Position numbers and translations under genes: made by a program | Shown here: positions 38,687-46,811 of the stretch, one piece after another | How the letters are laid out: every line of letters starts with the position of its first letter | Numbering within the stretch: position 1 is the stretch's first letter | Origin: Pseudomonas panipatensis | GTDB taxonomy: Bacteria > Pseudomonadota > Gammaproteobacteria > Pseudomonadales > Pseudomonadaceae | Reading direction: 5' to 3' | Assembly (NCBI RefSeq): GCF_900099785.1 | Contig: NZ_FNDS01000001.1 | Coordinates: 620,001 to 684,000 of the forward strand | Length of the DNA stretch: 64,000 bases | The notes under the pieces: model-generated | What the model was told of the DNA's origin: nothing | Database searches by the model: none | What the model saw: the letters and a program-made list of their open reading frames with translations, nothing else

Positions 38687-40303
38687 TCAGAATCGCGAAA
38701 CACCAAAGCTGTTGCCCTTCAGCGGCCGGACCTCGGCCTCGGCGCAGATATCCAACAGATAGCCGAGCAGAGGCCGCGTGTCGCGTGGGTCGATCAGGCC
38801 GTCGTCCCACAGGCTGGCGGTGCCGTAGAGCGCGGTGGACTGGGCGTCGAGCTTCTGCGCGGTCATCTGTTCGAGCATGTCGAGCATCTTCGGGTCCGCT
38901 TCCTTGCCTTCCTTGGCGTGCTTTTCCTCGGTGACGATGCGCAGCACCTTGCCGGCCTGGGCGCCGCCCATCACCGCGGTGCGGCTGTTCGGCCAGGCGA
39001 AGATGAAGCGCGGGTCGAGGCCGCGGCCGCACATGGCGTAGTTGCCGGCGCCGTAGGAGCCGCCGACCACCAGCGTCAGCTTGGGCACGCGGGCGTTGGC
39101 CACCGCCTGGATCATCTTCGAGCCGTGCTTGATCACCCCCAGGCGTTCGGACTCGGTGCCGACCATGAAGCCGGTGGTGTTGTGCAGGAACAGCAGCGGT
39201 GTGTTGCTCTGCTCGCAGAGCTGGATGAACTGCGCCGCCTTGGCCGCGCCCTGCGGGGTGATCGGGCCGTTATTGCCGATCAGCCCGCAGGCATGGCCTT
39301 CGATGTGCAGGTGGCCGCAGACGGTCTGGCTGTCGAATTCGTTCTTGAAGTCGAGGAAGCGCGAGCCGTCGGCGATGCGTGCGATGAGTTCGCGCACGTC
39401 GTAGGGTTTCTTGGCATCGGCCGGGACCACGCCGAGCAGTTCTTCCGCCGGGTACAGCGGGTCTTCCCAGTGCCGCTGCGCGCGTGCCGGCAACTGCGCG
39501 TTCCACGGCAGGGCGGCGAGGATCTCGCGGGCCAGGCGCACGCCGTCGGCGTCGTTCTCGGCCAGGTATTCGGCGGTGCCGGCGACCTGGGCGTGCAGCT
39601 CGGCGCCACCGAGTGCTTCGTCCGTGGCGATTTCGCCGGTGGCGGCCTTGAGCAGCGGCGGCCCGGCGAGGAACATCTTGGCCTTGCCGCGCACCACCAC
39701 CACATAGTCCGACAGCCCAGGCTGGTAGGCGCCGCCGGCGGTGCTGGAGCCGTGCACCACGGTGACCTGGGGAATCCCCATGGCCGACAGCCGCGCCTGG
39801 TTGGCGAAGCCGCGCGCGCCCTCGACGAAAATCTCCGCGGCGTAGTTCAGGTTGGCGCCGCCGCTTTCGGTCAGCGCCACCATCGGCAGCTTGTTCTCCA
39901 GGGCGATCTGCTGCAGGCGCAGGGTCTTCTTCAGCCCGCTGGGGGAGATGGTGCCGCCCTTGATCGCGCTGTTGCTGGCGCTGATCAGGCAGCGTACCCC
40001 GGCGATGTAGCCGATGCCGGCGATGACGCCGCCGCCGGCCTGGGTGCCGTCCTTGTCGTCGTGCAGCTTGTAGCCGGCCAGCGAGCAGAGTTCGAGGAAG
40101 GGCGCGCCGGGGTCGAGCAGCAGGTTGAGGCGTTCGCGCGGCAGCAACTGGCCGCGCTTGTCGAACTTCGCCTTGGCCTCGGCGGCCTTGTCCAGCACCT
40201 TGCGTTCGATCTCGCGGAAGCTGGCGACGGCGGCGAGCATGGCCTCGCGGTTGCGGGCGAAATCTGCGCCCTGGATGTCGAGTTCGGACTGAATGACGGG
40301 CAT
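38687..40303 (-). CDS. atuC: AtuC, geranyl-CoA carboxylase beta subunit
   Basis: Carboxyltransferase subunit that moves CO2 from biotin on AtuF to geranyl-CoA. The 538-aa protein shows both crotonase-like halves. The N-terminal half has GGGVIAGIGYIAG and ASNSAIKGGTISP. The C-terminal half has LLFLHNTTGFMVGTESE, VGGSYGAGNYAMCGRG and WPNSRTAVMGGAQAGKVL. In geranyl- versus methylcrotonyl-CoA carboxylases a residue in the acyl pocket sets size choice; I have not tried to place it. It begins 4 nt after the atuB stop. Confidence 0.93.
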   Translation of the reverse strand: MPVIQSELDIQGADFARNREAMLAAVASFREIERKVLDKAAEAKAKFDKRGQLLPRERLNLLLDPGAPFLELCSLAGYKLHDDKDGTQAGGGVIAGIGYIAGVRCLISASNSAIKGGTISPSGLKKTLRLQQIALENKLPMVALTESGGANLNYAAEIFVEGARGFANQARLSAMGIPQVTVVHGSSTAGGAYQPGLSDYVVVVRGKAKMFLAGPPLLKAATGEIATDEALGGAELHAQVAGTAEYLAENDADGVRLAREILAALPWNAQLPARAQRHWEDPLYPAEELLGVVPADAKKPYDVRELIARIADGSRFLDFKNEFDSQTVCGHLHIEGHACGLIGNNGPITPQGAAKAAQFIQLCEQSNTPLLFLHNTTGFMVGTESERLGVIKHGSKMIQAVANARVPKLTLVVGGSYGAGNYAMCGRGLDPRFIFAWPNSRTAVMGGAQAGKVLRIVTEEKHAKEGKEADPKMLDMLEQMTAQKLDAQSTALYGTASLWDDGLIDPRDTRPLLGYLLDICAEAEVRPLKGNSFGVSRF

Positions 40304-40306
40304 CGC

Positions 40307-41182
40307 TTACTCCTGGTCCTTGAGCACGTCGGGCAGGTAGGCGCGGTGGAAGCCGTTGTAGGAGCGGCTCTGGCCGGGCTTGGCTTTGCTCAGCGGGAAG
40401 GCGCGGCTGCCCTGGCTGGCGCCGCCATCGATGCGGATGGTGTTGCCGCTGATGAAGGCCGCGCCCGGCGACAGCAGGAAGACGATGGCCGCGGCCACTT
40501 CCGATTCGGTGCCGATGCGCTTGAGCGGGACGTTCTCGCGCAGGGTCGGGATCACCGCCTTGAAGGCGCCTTCGTAGGTGTCCATGCCGCTGGAGGCGAT
40601 CCAGCCCGGCGCCACCGCGTTGACCCGCACGCCGGCATGCCCCCACTCGACGGCGGCGGTCTTGGTGAAGTTCTCCATGCCGGCGCGGGCGGCGCCGGAG
40701 TGGCCCATGCCAGGCATGCCGCCCCACATGTCGGCGAGCATGTTGACGATGCTGCCGCCGGTTTTGCTCATGCTCTGGTTGAAGACTTCGCGGGCCATGA
40801 GGAAGCCGCCGACCAGGTTGGTGCGCACCACCGCTTCGAAGCCCTTGAGGTTGATCGAGGCGAGCGGCGCCGGATACTGGCCGCCGGCGTTGTTGACCAG
40901 GTGGTGGATGGGCCCGCGTTCGCCGAGGATCGCCGCGACCAGGGCCTTCACCGCCTCTTCGTCGCGGATGTCGCAACTGTGCCAAGTGACGCTGCCGCCG
41001 TCCTCGGCGATTTCGCCGGCGGTCTTCTCCAGCTTCTCGGCCTTGCGTCCGACCAGCACCACATGGGCGCCGAGGGCCGCCAGTTCATGCGCGGTGCAAC
41101 GGCCGATGCCGCTGCCGCCGCCGGTGACGATGATGGTCTGGCCGGCGAACAGGCCGGGTTTGAAGATCGAGTCGTAGCGCAT
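40307..41182 (-). CDS. atuB: AtuB, short-chain dehydrogenase
   Basis: A 291-aa SDR with TGGGSGIG cofactor motif, NNAGGQYPAPLASI and a Ser/Met-rich active-site segment IVNMLADMWGG. GHSGAARAGMENFTK follows, in which the usual YxxxK Tyr is replaced by Ser (HSGAAR). This matches 2,4-dienoyl-CoA reductase-like SDRs, where Tyr is also missing. The proposed role is oxidation or reduction of a terpenoid intermediate. MRYDSIFKPG at 41182 follows GAGGAAGG; an in-frame ATG at 41206 would add 8 residues. Confidence 0.87.
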   Translation of the reverse strand: MRYDSIFKPGLFAGQTIIVTGGGSGIGRCTAHELAALGAHVVLVGRKAEKLEKTAGEIAEDGGSVTWHSCDIRDEEAVKALVAAILGERGPIHHLVNNAGGQYPAPLASINLKGFEAVVRTNLVGGFLMAREVFNQSMSKTGGSIVNMLADMWGGMPGMGHSGAARAGMENFTKTAAVEWGHAGVRVNAVAPGWIASSGMDTYEGAFKAVIPTLRENVPLKRIGTESEVAAAIVFLLSPGAAFISGNTIRIDGGASQGSRAFPLSKAKPGQSRSYNGFHRAYLPDVLKDQE

Positions 41183-41210
41183 GGGACGGGTGCCTTCCTC
41201 GTTCATGTCG

Positions 41211-41238
41211 GGCGGATGGCGGATAACGCCGGAGGCGT
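41211..41238. repeat. Degenerate GGCGGAT hairpin (atuA-atuB gap)
   Basis: GGCGGATGGCGGATAACGCC followed by GGA and GGCGT: a 5-bp ACGCC / GGCGT stem with a repeated GGCGGAT core, related to the elements at 34519 and 38652. Confidence 0.4.
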
Positions 41239-41253
41239 CAGGCGCCGTAGGTG

Positions 41254-43041
41254 TCAGAGCGAATCGGCGATGGCTTGTGGCACCGCCACCGGGAACTCCA
41301 GCAGTTGCTGGGCGAAAGCCTTGCCCTGCGGGTCGATGCGCAGGCTGGCGACGCCGCCGCCACCGAGGGCGTTCTCCAGGAGGAAATTCAGGCTGTGCGT
41401 GCCCGCCAGGTACCAGCGCGCGACGCGCCCGTGCTGCGGGTCGAGGACGTGCTGCATCCACTCGGCCACCGCGCCCTCGCTGAGCGCCTCGGCGATCCAC
41501 GGCAGGTATTCCGGCCGGCGTGCCATGACCCCGATATTGCTGTGATTGCCTTTGTCGCCGGAGCGCGCCACCGCCAGCTTGACCAGCGGCACGCTGGCCA
41601 GCGCCTGGCCGCTGGCGGCCGGTGGCGCCAGATCGTCGGCGAGGTTGGCCGGGTCGAACGCTTCCAGTGTCGGCAGGGCCGTGACGTGGCGTTCTTCGCC
41701 GATGCGCACGGCCAGCTCGCACTGGGATTTGTCGACCAGGAAGGAGAACAGGCGGATCACCGGGTACACCGTCGGCCGTCCGCCGACGATGCCGGTCAGC
41801 CCCGGCGCCATGCCGGTGGCGGCCTGGGCGATCTCGCGGGAGAACAGCAGCAGGGCTTCCTTGCGGCTGTGCCGCACGCCCAGCTTGACCACCACTTCGC
41901 GGCTGTCGCGGCGGCGCCCGTGGGGACCGTAGGTGGCTTCGCTGCCAAGCAGTTCGATGCTGACCTCGCGGTAGGGTCCCCAGCCGCGCTCGGCGAAGAG
42001 TTCCTCGGTCTTGGCGATGATCGCCTGGCTGACCCGCTCGGCCTTCTTCACCGCGTCGATGCCGGCGATCAGGCAACTGGCGGTGCAGCGGAAGCCATCC
42101 GGGTAGGTGGCGCTGACCTTGTATTGACCGGTCGGCGCCAGGCCGTGGGCGCCCTTGACCGCGACGCGGTCGGTGCCGACCTGTTGCAGGCGCACCTGGG
42201 TGAAGTCGCAGACCACGTCGGGCAGCAGGTAGGCGCGCGGATCGCCGATCTCGTAGAGCATCTGTTCGCCCACCGTCAGCTCGCTGACCAGGCCGCCGCT
42301 GCCCTGCGGCTTGGTCACCACGAAGCTGGCATCGGCCTGTACTTCGACGATGGGGAAGCCGATGTGCTCGTAGTCCGGCACGCTTTCCCAGTCGGTGAAG
42401 TTGCCGCCGCTGCACTGCGCGCCGCATTCGATGATGTGTCCGGCCAGGGCGGCCTGGGCCAGCTTGTCGTAGTCGTTCCAGGCCCAGCCGAATTCGTGGA
42501 CCAGGGCGGCGCTGACCACCGCGCTGTCGACCACCCGGCCGGTGATCACGATGTCGGCGCCGTGCTGCAGCGCGGCGACGATGCCCGGCGCGCCGAGGTA
42601 GGCGTTGATCGACACGCACAGCGGCGGCAGCGGGGCGTCGGTGAACATTTCACGGGTGCCGGCCTTGGCCAGTTCGGCTGCCTTGGGCAGCAGGTTGTCG
42701 CCTTCGAGCACGGCGATCTTCAGCGCCACGCCGGCCTTCTCGCAGGCCGCGGCCAGGGCGGCGGCGCAGGCCTGTGGGTTGACGCCGCCGGCGTTGCTGA
42801 TGACGCGGATGCCCTTGCCGGCGATCTCGCCCAGCAGCGGCGCAAGGACCTCGACGAAGTCGCTGGCGTAGCCGGCGTCCGGCTGCTTCAGCCGGGCGCC
42901 GGCCATGATCGACAGGGTGATTTCGGCCAGGTAGTCGAACACCAGGTAGTCCAGTTCCGCACCGCGCACCAATTGCGCGGCGGCGGTGGAGGTGTCGCCC
43001 CAGAAGGCGGAGGCGCAGCCGATGCGTACGGTCTTGTTCAT
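41254..43041 (-). CDS. atuA: AtuA, acyclic terpene utilisation protein (DUF1446)
   Basis: A 595-aa protein of the AtuA/DUF1446 family, essential for citronellol and geraniol growth in P. aeruginosa though its chemistry is not firmly known. A large N-terminal DUF1446 domain (to about residue 450) begins [19 protein letters not shown] and contains [18 protein letters not shown]-terminal extension [19 protein letters not shown] resembles the small AtuA-like partner protein. The two are fused here, as in other pseudomonads. It is the first gene of the atuA-H run and faces atuR. Confidence 0.93.
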   Translation of the reverse strand: MNKTVRIGCASAFWGDTSTAAAQLVRGAELDYLVFDYLAEITLSIMAGARLKQPDAGYASDFVEVLAPLLGEIAGKGIRVISNAGGVNPQACAAALAAACEKAGVALKIAVLEGDNLLPKAAELAKAGTREMFTDAPLPPLCVSINAYLGAPGIVAALQHGADIVITGRVVDSAVVSAALVHEFGWAWNDYDKLAQAALAGHIIECGAQCSGGNFTDWESVPDYEHIGFPIVEVQADASFVVTKPQGSGGLVSELTVGEQMLYEIGDPRAYLLPDVVCDFTQVRLQQVGTDRVAVKGAHGLAPTGQYKVSATYPDGFRCTASCLIAGIDAVKKAERVSQAIIAKTEELFAERGWGPYREVSIELLGSEATYGPHGRRRDSREVVVKLGVRHSRKEALLLFSREIAQAATGMAPGLTGIVGGRPTVYPVIRLFSFLVDKSQCELAVRIGEERHVTALPTLEAFDPANLADDLAPPAASGQALASVPLVKLAVARSGDKGNHSNIGVMARRPEYLPWIAEALSEGAVAEWMQHVLDPQHGRVARWYLAGTHSLNFLLENALGGGGVASLRIDPQGKAFAQQLLEFPVAVPQAIADSL

Positions 43042-43079
43042 TGTTCTGCCCGTGACGTCGAAGGTGTGTGTCGGACATT

Positions 43080-43097
43080 ACCAAGCAAGCGCTTGGT
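43080..43097. promoter_or_regulatory. AtuR operator site 1
   Basis: ACCAAGC-AAGC-GCTTGGT is a perfect 7-bp inverted repeat, 39 nt upstream of the atuA start. AtuR of P. aeruginosa is reported to bind two inverted repeats in this spacer. On the minus strand the repeat occupies the spacer of a weak TTTTCA / TAATGT promoter. Confidence 0.75.
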
Positions 43098-43139
43098 TGA
43101 AAAGTGACATTTCTGCCAAGAGCCCCAGCTCGATGATGG

Positions 43140-43155
43140 CCAAGCGCTTGCTTGG
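43140..43155. promoter_or_regulatory. AtuR operator site 2
   Basis: CCAAGC-GCTT-GCTTGG is a perfect 6-bp inverted repeat of the same family as site 1, centred 59 bp from it. Confidence 0.75.
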
Positions 43156-43188
43156 TTCGCTGGGCAGGCATACATTTCACCTGTTTAC

Positions 43189-43204
43189 ACAAGCACTTGC
43201 GTGG
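43189..43204. promoter_or_regulatory. Degenerate third AtuR-like site
   Basis: ACAAGC-ACTT-GCGTGG differs from the site 2 arms by one base on each side and keeps the 4-nt spacer. It lies 62 nt upstream of atuR and is followed by a GGCGATT / AATCGCC hairpin (43203-43220) in the atuR leader. Confidence 0.45.
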
Positions 43205-43265
43205 CGATTGCGGAATCGCCGCGAATCGCAATGCCCGACAGGGCGGATGAGGGGAGAGCGACAGC

Positions 43266-43889
43266 GTGGATGAGCAAAAGGCCCGCGACGTAATGCTGGA
43301 GCTGGTTGCGACCGGTCAGCTCACCGATCCGGAGAGCGCCCGCGGCAAGCTATTGCAGACCGCCGCCCATCTGTTTCGCAGCAAGGGCTACGAACGCACC
43401 ACGGTGCGCGACCTGGCCAGTGCCGTGGGCATCCAGTCCGGCAGCATCTTTCACCACTTCAAGAGCAAGGACGAAATCCTCCGCTCGGTGATGGAAGAAA
43501 CCATCCTCTACAACACCGCCCTGATGCGCGCCGCCCTGGCTGGGGCCGATGGCCTGCGCGAGCGGGTGCTGGCGCTGATCCGCTGCGAGTTGCAGTCGAT
43601 CATGGGCGGCACCGGCGAGGCCATGGCGGTGCTGGTCTACGAATGGCGCTCGCTGTCGCCGGAAGGCCAGGCCTACATCCTCGGCCTGCGCGATATCTAT
43701 GAAGAGATGTGGCTGAATGTGCTCGGCGAGGCGCGCGCCGCCGGCTATTGCCAGGGCGATCCGTTCATCCTCCGGCGTTTTCTCACCGGCGCGCTGTCCT
43801 GGACCATCACCTGGTTCCGCCAGGAGGGCAGCCTGACGCTCGACGAGTTGGCCGAGCAGGCGCTGCTGATGGTGCTCAAGGACGACTGA
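43266..43889 (+). CDS. atuR: AtuR, TetR-family repressor of the atu cluster
   Basis: A 207-aa TetR regulator that represses atuA-H in the absence of terpenoid inducers. The HTH lies at about residues 25-70 (LLQTAAHLFRSKGYERTTV, LASAVGIQSGSIFHHFKSK), with a helical ligand domain after it. The start is GTG 43266 with GGGGAGAG upstream. It is divergent from atuA, and the spacer has three operator-like inverted repeats, so self-repression is likely. The bound ligand is probably a terpenoyl-CoA, which is inference. Confidence 0.9.
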   Translation: MDEQKARDVMLELVATGQLTDPESARGKLLQTAAHLFRSKGYERTTVRDLASAVGIQSGSIFHHFKSKDEILRSVMEETILYNTALMRAALAGADGLRERVLALIRCELQSIMGGTGEAMAVLVYEWRSLSPEGQAYILGLRDIYEEMWLNVLGEARAAGYCQGDPFILRRFLTGALSWTITWFRQEGSLTLDELAEQALLMVLKDD

Positions 43890-43930
43890 AGGCGCCGAGG
43901 CTCAGGTGGTTCGGCGCCGCTGGCGCCGTT

Positions 43931-44695
43931 TCAGTCGAGGCCCAGGTGCAGCGGGTAGCTGAGCAGCAGCAGGTGCACGCTGTTCACCGTGGCGTGCAGC
44001 AGGACCGGCACCAGCATGCGCCCGCTGAAGTGGAAAGCCAGCCCGTAGCCGACGCCAGCGACGCCGGCGACCACGGCGAAGGTCGGGCTGTAGGGCAGGT
44101 GCACCAGGCCGAACAGCAGGCTGGTCAGCAGGACCCCGGCCGGGGCGCCGAGGCGTTGCACCAGCGGCGTCTGCAACAAGCCGCGGAAGACGCCTTCCTC
44201 GGTCAGCGAGATCACCCCGACATTGACCAGCATCCACAGCCACAGCCCGTCGGGCCATTTCGGGTTCCAGACCACCAGTTTGCAGGCCACGGCCAGCAAG
44301 GGCACGGCGAACAACGTGGCGACCACGGCGAGGGCGGCGTAGTCCGGCGAGCGGACCGCCGCTGCCGGCCGGCGCAGCCACCAGACCAGCAGCGTGACGC
44401 CGACCAGCGCCTTGTCCCAGGACAGGCGCAGGGCATAGGCCGGGGCATCCGAGCTGAGCTGCCGCGACGGCCACAGGGTCCAGGATTGGGTGCCTGGCAG
44501 CAGGTGGGCGGCCAGGGCGAAACTCACCAGCAGGCAGATGGGCCACCACAGCGCCCAGGGCAGGCGCGGTTCGCCGTACAGGGTCCAGGTGACGTAGATC
44601 GCGCCGATCAATAGCCCCAGGGGTTGCACGAAGCCAAGGGCAAAGCCGCTGAGCAGAAGGACGGCGGGCAACAGCGGAAGGAGCTTCCTGAGCAT
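43931..44695 (-). CDS. CPBP-family intramembrane metalloprotease
   Basis: A 254-aa integral membrane protein with about eight hydrophobic segments and the CPBP (CAAX protease/bacteriocin-processing, Abi) motifs. These are EEGVFRG, LLFGLVHLPYS and LHATVN, which supply Glu-Glu, His and His/Asn metal or catalytic residues. A prenyl-protein protease role is unlikely in bacteria; members act in peptide processing or immunity. Start 44695 (MLRKLL) follows GGAG at 6 nt; ATG 44707 is the alternative. It is convergent with atuR. Confidence 0.85.
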   Translation of the reverse strand: MLRKLLPLLPAVLLLSGFALGFVQPLGLLIGAIYVTWTLYGEPRLPWALWWPICLLVSFALAAHLLPGTQSWTLWPSRQLSSDAPAYALRLSWDKALVGVTLLVWWLRRPAAAVRSPDYAALAVVATLFAVPLLAVACKLVVWNPKWPDGLWLWMLVNVGVISLTEEGVFRGLLQTPLVQRLGAPAGVLLTSLLFGLVHLPYSPTFAVVAGVAGVGYGLAFHFSGRMLVPVLLHATVNSVHLLLLSYPLHLGLD

Positions 44696-44858
44696 CTCTT
44701 TCTCCATTCAGGTGGCGGAGTCTAGGCAAATTCACCTGTGCTTAGCCATGGCTGAGGGGAGGATTGGCGCAAATGCCATGGCTTGCCGGCATTCGGGAGG
44801 CGAGAAACCAGGGTGGGGCAGCGGCCGGGGCCGCTGCGGGTAACGAGGAGGGAGGGGG

Positions 44859-45032
44859 TCAGCGCTTGCCGTCGCTGGCGTCTTGGGCATCCATTTCGGC
44901 ATTGCGCTGGTGGATGCGCTTGAGTTGCTCCTCGCTCAGCGGCAGCTTGCGTGCGCTGTCGCGCAGCAGCATGAGTCCGCCGACGATCGAGCCGAGCGCG
45001 AGGATCATGATCAACCAGCCGTACCAGGGCAT
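44859..45032 (-). CDS. DUF2897 membrane micro-protein
   Basis: A 57-aa protein beginning MPWYGWLIMILALGSIVGGL. It has one membrane segment (residues 4-23), then a charged cytosolic tail with RDSARKLPLSEEQLKRI and NAEMDAQDASDGKR. It fits the DUF2897 family of short gammaproteobacterial membrane proteins of unknown role. GGAG lies 6 nt before the ATG, the codon use is Pseudomonas-like, and the protein is too short for many gene finders. Confidence 0.75.
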   Translation of the reverse strand: MPWYGWLIMILALGSIVGGLMLLRDSARKLPLSEEQLKRIHQRNAEMDAQDASDGKR

Positions 45033-45137
45033 GCTGTTCTCCAGTGAGGATGGATATCCACCATACCCCGCCGGGGCCGCCTTGTCAGTGCGCCGAGGCG
45101 GGCGCGCCCTGCGCGGGCGGCCCGCTCGGCGCCAGGC

Positions 45138-46502
45138 TCAGGCGCCGGTCAGCATGACGTCCGCCGGCGCATTCGCGCGGTGCGCGGCGGTCAGTTGGAA
45201 GTAGAGGAAACCGACGGCCATGAAGGCGGCGAAGATGCCGGCGATCTCCAGGTTGTACCAGACCATCGCCACCAGGCAGAGCAGCGCCAGGGCCAGGGCG
45301 ATACCCGGCACCAGCGGGAAGCCGGGGGCGAGGAAGCTGCGCTCCAGGTCCGGTTCGCTGCGGCGCAGCTTGAACAGGCTGAGCATGCTCATGATGTACA
45401 TGACGATGGCGCCAAACACGCTCATGGTGATCATCGCCGCGGTCAGGCTCATGCCCTGCAGGTTGATCAGGCTGTCGCTGTAGATGGCGGCGATGCCCAC
45501 CACGCCGCCGGCGAGGATCGCCCGGTGCGGGGTCTGGAAGCGCGACAGCTTGGCCAGGCTGCGCGGCAGGTAACCGGCGCGGGCGAGGGCGAAGAACTGC
45601 CGCGAGTAGCCGAGGATGATGCCGTGGAAGCTGGCGACCAGGCCGAACAGGCCGATCCACACCAGCATGTGCAGCCAGCCGGAATTGGCTCCGACCACCA
45701 TTTTCATGGCCTGCGGCAGTGGGTCGTTGATCCCGGACAGGGCCTTCCAGTCGCCGGCGCCGCCAGCGAACAGCATGACGCCGATGGCCAGCACCACCAG
45801 GGTCAGGATGCCGCTGACGTAGGCCTTGGGAATGGTCCGTTTCGGCTCCTTGGCTTCTTCGGCGGCCATGGCCGCGCCTTCGATGGCGAGGAAGAACCAG
45901 ATGGCGAAGGGGATGGCGGCGAAGATGCCGCCCAGCGCCGCGCCGCTGAAGCCGTCCGCCCCGGCCCAGCCGTTGAGGACGAAGTTGCTGACGCTGAAGC
46001 CCGGCGCGACCACGCCCATGAACACCAGCAACTCGATCACCGCCAGCACCGTCACCACCAGCTCGAAGGTGGCGGCGATGCTCACCCCGAGGATGTTCAG
46101 CCCCATGAACAGCAGATAGGCGCCGAGCGCCGCGTGGCGCGGGTCGAGGGCCGGGAACTGGACGTTGAGGTAGGCACCGATGGCCATGGCGATGGCCGGA
46201 GGGGCGAAGACGAACTCGATCAGCGTGGCGAGGCCGGCGACCAGCCCGCCTTTCTCGCCGAAGGCGCGGCGGCTGTAGGCGAAGGGCCCGCCGGCATGGG
46301 GAATGGCGGTGGTCAGTTCGGTGAAACTGAAGATGAAGCAGGTGTACATGGTGGCCACCAGCAGGGTGGTGACCAGGAAGCCGAGGGTGCCGGCCACGCC
46401 CCAGCCGTAGCTCCAACCGAAATACTCGCCGGAAATCACCAGGCCGACGGCGATGCCCCACAGGTGCAGGGTGCCGAGGGTGGGTTTGAGTTGCGCGCTC
46501 AT
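45138..46502 (-). CDS. Ethanolamine-type APC permease
   Basis: A 454-aa APC-superfamily transporter with about 12 membrane segments. Its N-terminus LWGIAVGLVISGEYFGWSYGW and the segment FTELTTAIPHAGGPFAYSRRA match the ethanolamine permease group (EutP/Eat). It would import ethanolamine or a similar amine in symport with protons. The lyase genes eutB and eutC are not next to it, unlike the usual arrangement, so the substrate remains an inference. A CACGAC / GTCGTG inverted repeat lies 27 nt upstream of its start. Confidence 0.82.
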   Translation of the reverse strand: MSAQLKPTLGTLHLWGIAVGLVISGEYFGWSYGWGVAGTLGFLVTTLLVATMYTCFIFSFTELTTAIPHAGGPFAYSRRAFGEKGGLVAGLATLIEFVFAPPAIAMAIGAYLNVQFPALDPRHAALGAYLLFMGLNILGVSIAATFELVVTVLAVIELLVFMGVVAPGFSVSNFVLNGWAGADGFSGAALGGIFAAIPFAIWFFLAIEGAAMAAEEAKEPKRTIPKAYVSGILTLVVLAIGVMLFAGGAGDWKALSGINDPLPQAMKMVVGANSGWLHMLVWIGLFGLVASFHGIILGYSRQFFALARAGYLPRSLAKLSRFQTPHRAILAGGVVGIAAIYSDSLINLQGMSLTAAMITMSVFGAIVMYIMSMLSLFKLRRSEPDLERSFLAPGFPLVPGIALALALLCLVAMVWYNLEIAGIFAAFMAVGFLYFQLTAAHRANAPADVMLTGA

Positions 46503-46528
46503 GTGGGTTCTCCCTGAAGGGTCAACGA

Positions 46529-46547
46529 CACGACCGGAACCGTCGTG
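46529..46547. promoter_or_regulatory. Inverted repeat upstream of the permease gene
   Basis: CACGAC-CGGAACC-GTCGTG, 6-bp perfect arms, 27 nt upstream of the permease ATG, is a candidate operator. The rest of the 309-nt spacer 46503-46811 to the divergent kinase gene shows no gene and no clear promoter. TGGCGCGGGATTGTT at 46689 only loosely resembles a sigma54 site. Confidence 0.4.
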
Positions 46548-46811
46548 CAGCGTGCGTGCCAGTCGCGTCGGCGCTGTCGCAAATCGCAGGATCGCGTCGT
46601 TTTCACCACGGATCGCCGCATCAGGCCGCTGGATTCTGCTTCGTCACGGTGCAGGCGCCAGGCTGTTGCGCGCTTTTCGGGGCGCGCTGGCGCGGGATTG
46701 TTAAGTGCGCGTGACGCTTGGGTGAATCTTGGCTTGGCCGAGACGGCTGTCACATGCCAGCAATCTGCCTCTGTTTGACTGGCGTGCATTTCAGCCAGCG
46801 GAGACCTGTCG

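Noticed and set aside
37769-41545. 1258-codon open frame antisense to atuB-atuD
   Set aside because: A shadow of strong codon bias in the atu genes. No family resemblance; runs of Ala, Gly, Val and Asp.
46689-46704. Sigma54-like TGGCGC...TTGTT before the CBS kinase
   Set aside because: The -12 element lacks the required GC dinucleotide.
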